A stretch of DNA of 7,054 nucleotides. Source: an uncultured Collinsella sp. (lineage in GTDB: Bacteria > Actinomycetota > Coriobacteriia > Coriobacteriales > Coriobacteriaceae). The notes beneath the pieces were generated by a model. That model was given only the letters and a program-made list of their open reading frames with translations. It ran no database searches and was not told the DNA's origin. Shown here one piece after another: positions 6,345-7,054 of this stretch. Where the stretch lies: the NCBI GenBank assembly GCA_937989795.1, contig CALKBB010000022.1, forward strand, positions 1 to 7,054, in the 5' to 3' direction. The position numbers were made by a program, and so were the translations under genes. Each line of letters starts with the position of its first letter. Within the stretch, counting starts at the first letter, position 1.

Positions 6345-6380
6345 AAACAGGCCGCCGCCATGGGCTGCGGCCTGTTTTTT
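6345..6380 (+). terminator. strong intrinsic terminator of the Mg operon
   Basis: AAACAGGCCGC (6345-6355) pairs perfectly with GCGGCCTGTTT (6367-6377) across an 11-base loop, and six T's (6375-6380) follow. It sits 18 bases after the stop of the transporter. Confidence 0.9.
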
Positions 6381-6429
6381 GCCTGTTGTAGGGGGTCGGT
6401 TATATATGTGTGGGCAAAAAATGTCAAAT

Positions 6430-6504
6430 ATGAGTACTGTAGCTAATCCAGTGGCAATTAAGACAAAGAAGATAATGAACATAACTAAAGTATCTGCTCA
6501 TTAA
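6430..6504 (+). CDS. possible 24-residue small protein starting in the left repeat arm
   Basis: ATG at 6430 lies inside the left inverted-repeat arm and opens a frame beginning MSTVANPVAIKTKK, ending at TAA 6502-6504. It is Lys-rich and uses AT-ending codons, unlike the confirmed genes. No ribosome site precedes it (AAAAAATGTCAAAT). It converges on the opposite-strand frame and shares the TTAA at 6501-6504 with it. It may be only a by-product of the repeat. Confidence 0.2.
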   Translation: MSTVANPVAIKTKKIMNITKVSAH

Positions 6505-6620
6505 TATCGATACAGCCAGGCTTTAAACCGATCATTCTGTTCGGTCCAAAGGGGTATGGCGACCGAAAGAACGCCATTTTGGGCAATTTTGCCTGTTACT
6601 GAAATGGTATCAGTACTCAT
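6501..6620 (-). CDS. possible 39-residue small protein starting in the right repeat arm
   Basis: On the minus strand, ATG at 6620-6618 lies inside the right inverted-repeat arm and opens MSTDTISVTGKIAQNG, ending AWLYRY before TAA at 6503-6501. The composition is protein-like (mixed polar and aromatic residues) and codons are AT-rich compared with the neighbours. The same minus-strand frame stays open upstream to 6794, but that part looks like out-of-frame GC-rich sequence. No ribosome site is visible before the ATG. Its first residues resemble those of the opposing frame (MST, then a Val at position 4 or 8). No family is recognised. Confidence 0.25.
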   Translation of the reverse strand: MSTDTISVTGKIAQNGVLSVAIPLWTEQNDRFKAWLYRY

Positions 6621-6640
6621 ATTTGGAATTTTTTGCCCGC

Positions 6641-6654
6641 GGCCCCTTGGGGCC
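6641..6654. repeat. GC hairpin next to the right repeat arm
   Basis: GGCCCC and GGGGCC are inverted around TT, two bases after the right arm of the inverted-repeat element. No T-run follows on the + strand. On the minus strand the hairpin would precede GCGGGCAAAAAATT, which is A-rich and not a terminator tail. Confidence 0.4.
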
Positions 6655-7054
6655 GGCTCGAAAAGAGCAATCTGGGGGCGTTTGCTGCGGGTGCGGGGCT
6701 TGCAGACGACACTCGGGGTGGCGAGGAACTCAGAATTCGGCCGCGGGAGGGCATTCATCGACCGCGTCAGGAGTGTCCCTAAGTGTCGGCACATAAGGAA
6801 CGTCCATTACAGTTGAAATTGTCAGCCCGGGACCGTCTCGGGCTACGATGGAGGCGCGCCCAGAACGGGCCGCCGACCGGGCGCCCGCGCACGGCCGAAC
6901 GTCCCTGCCCCCGAGAGGGCCAGTTGGGTGCTGCCGGCGCGGGACGCGCCGCCCCCGACGGCTGATAGGAAAGTGCCGGGCAGGTGCCGCGGCTGGTAAT
7001 GTGAGTGCCGAGGGGGAGGCCATCCGGTCGAACGACTACCGGAAGGATACCACC
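6655..7054. other. GC-rich, hairpin-rich stretch with no recognised gene
   Basis: No frame here looks like a real protein and I recognise no RNA family. Visible hairpins are AGCCCGGGA/TCTCGGGCT (6824-6832 with 6836-6844, one G-U), CGGCGCG/CGCGCCG around GGA (6935-6951), and TCCGGT/ACCGGA (7023-7028 with 7038-7043). The stretch is probably the leader or upstream region of a gene beyond the right edge, possibly including an RNA element or a genomic repeat (inference). Confidence 0.45.
7041..7047 (+). promoter_or_regulatory. possible ribosome binding site for a gene beyond the right edge
   Basis: GGAAGGA at 7041-7047 ends 7 bases before the window edge, a normal distance for a start codon at about 7055. 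Its first three bases form part of the 7023-7043 hairpin. This cannot be confirmed without the next bases. Confidence 0.3.

Larger units (their letters stand above)
6412..6638. repeat. AT-rich element bounded by 28-base inverted repeats
   Basis: The left arm, 6412-6439, begins GGGCAAAAAAT and ends CAAATATGAGTACTG. The right arm, 6611-6638, is its reverse complement except at two adjacent positions (GT against TC on the repeat strand). Weaker similarity continues inward for about 17 bases with mismatches. The 227-base segment is clearly richer in A/T than the genes. No target-site duplication is visible outside the arms, and no transposase or recombinase is in the window. It could be a miniature inverted-repeat element, an invertible segment, or two opposed copies of a dispersed regulatory motif. 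Confidence 0.6.

Noticed and set aside
6556..6816. 86-residue frame on the + strand
   Set aside because: It crosses the inverted-repeat arm and GC hairpins, changes composition half way and has no ribosome site or family resemblance. It is more likely chance or a repeat-derived frame.
6960..7015. RNase P RNA-like string (AGGAAAGTGCCGGGC, then GGTAATG)
   Set aside because: It resembles the P4 region of RNase P RNA, but the nearly invariant GAGGAAAGTCCGGGC is broken by changed bases and the other conserved regions are not found.
6690..7054. Start of a group II intron (GTGCG near 6690)
   Set aside because: GTGCG alone is common, and no domain V or recognisable intron core follows within the window.

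Overview
The window looks like chromosomal DNA from a high-GC, Gram-positive gut actinobacterium, most likely a Coriobacteriia relative of Collinsella. This is inferred from strong G/C bias at third codon positions, clear GGAGG-type ribosome sites, GTG starts and the gene set (YtxH and PRC-barrel envelope proteins, a membrane-anchored NodB-like protein, an MgtE-like protein followed by an Nramp-family transporter). The genus is not proven by anything in the sequence. All five complete, confident genes lie on the + strand.

Layout. Positions 1-131 are the 3' end of an Ala/Pro-rich gene. A TATAAT box at 211-216 precedes a two-gene unit: a small YtxH-like membrane protein (268-657) and a PRC-barrel protein (657-1412), which overlap by one base. 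A 10-bp hairpin (1435-1462) separates this from a large membrane-anchored protein (1485-2891) with a degenerate polysaccharide-deacetylase domain that has lost its metal and catalytic residues. A 320-base gap (2892-3211) then holds an extended -10 promoter and a roughly 200-base leader. The leader carries a possible 10-residue proline-containing leader peptide and mutually exclusive hairpins. It leads into an MgtE-like protein (3212-5056) and, 8 bases later, an Nramp-family transporter (5065-6327) with the residue changes of the Mg2+-transporting NRMT branch. A strong intrinsic terminator (6345-6380) closes this unit.

The last 674 bases hold no confident gene. An AT-rich segment is bounded by near-perfect 28-base inverted repeats (6412-6439 and 6611-6638). 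Each repeat contains the start codon of a short ORF, and the two ORFs converge and share a TTAA stop. From 6641 to the end the sequence is GC-rich, full of hairpins and unassigned; it ends in a ribosome-site-like motif, so another gene probably starts just past the window.

How it fits together. The most interesting unit is 2992-6380. The first protein keeps the cytoplasmic Mg2+-sensing parts of MgtE (N domain plus CBS pair, with PRC barrels added) but lacks the pore motifs. The second is probably the real Mg2+ channel or carrier. My hypothesis is a two-protein Mg2+ uptake system: an MgtE-derived sensor controlling an NRMT transporter, under a leader that recalls in concept, but not in sequence, the enterobacterial mgtL/mgtA leader.
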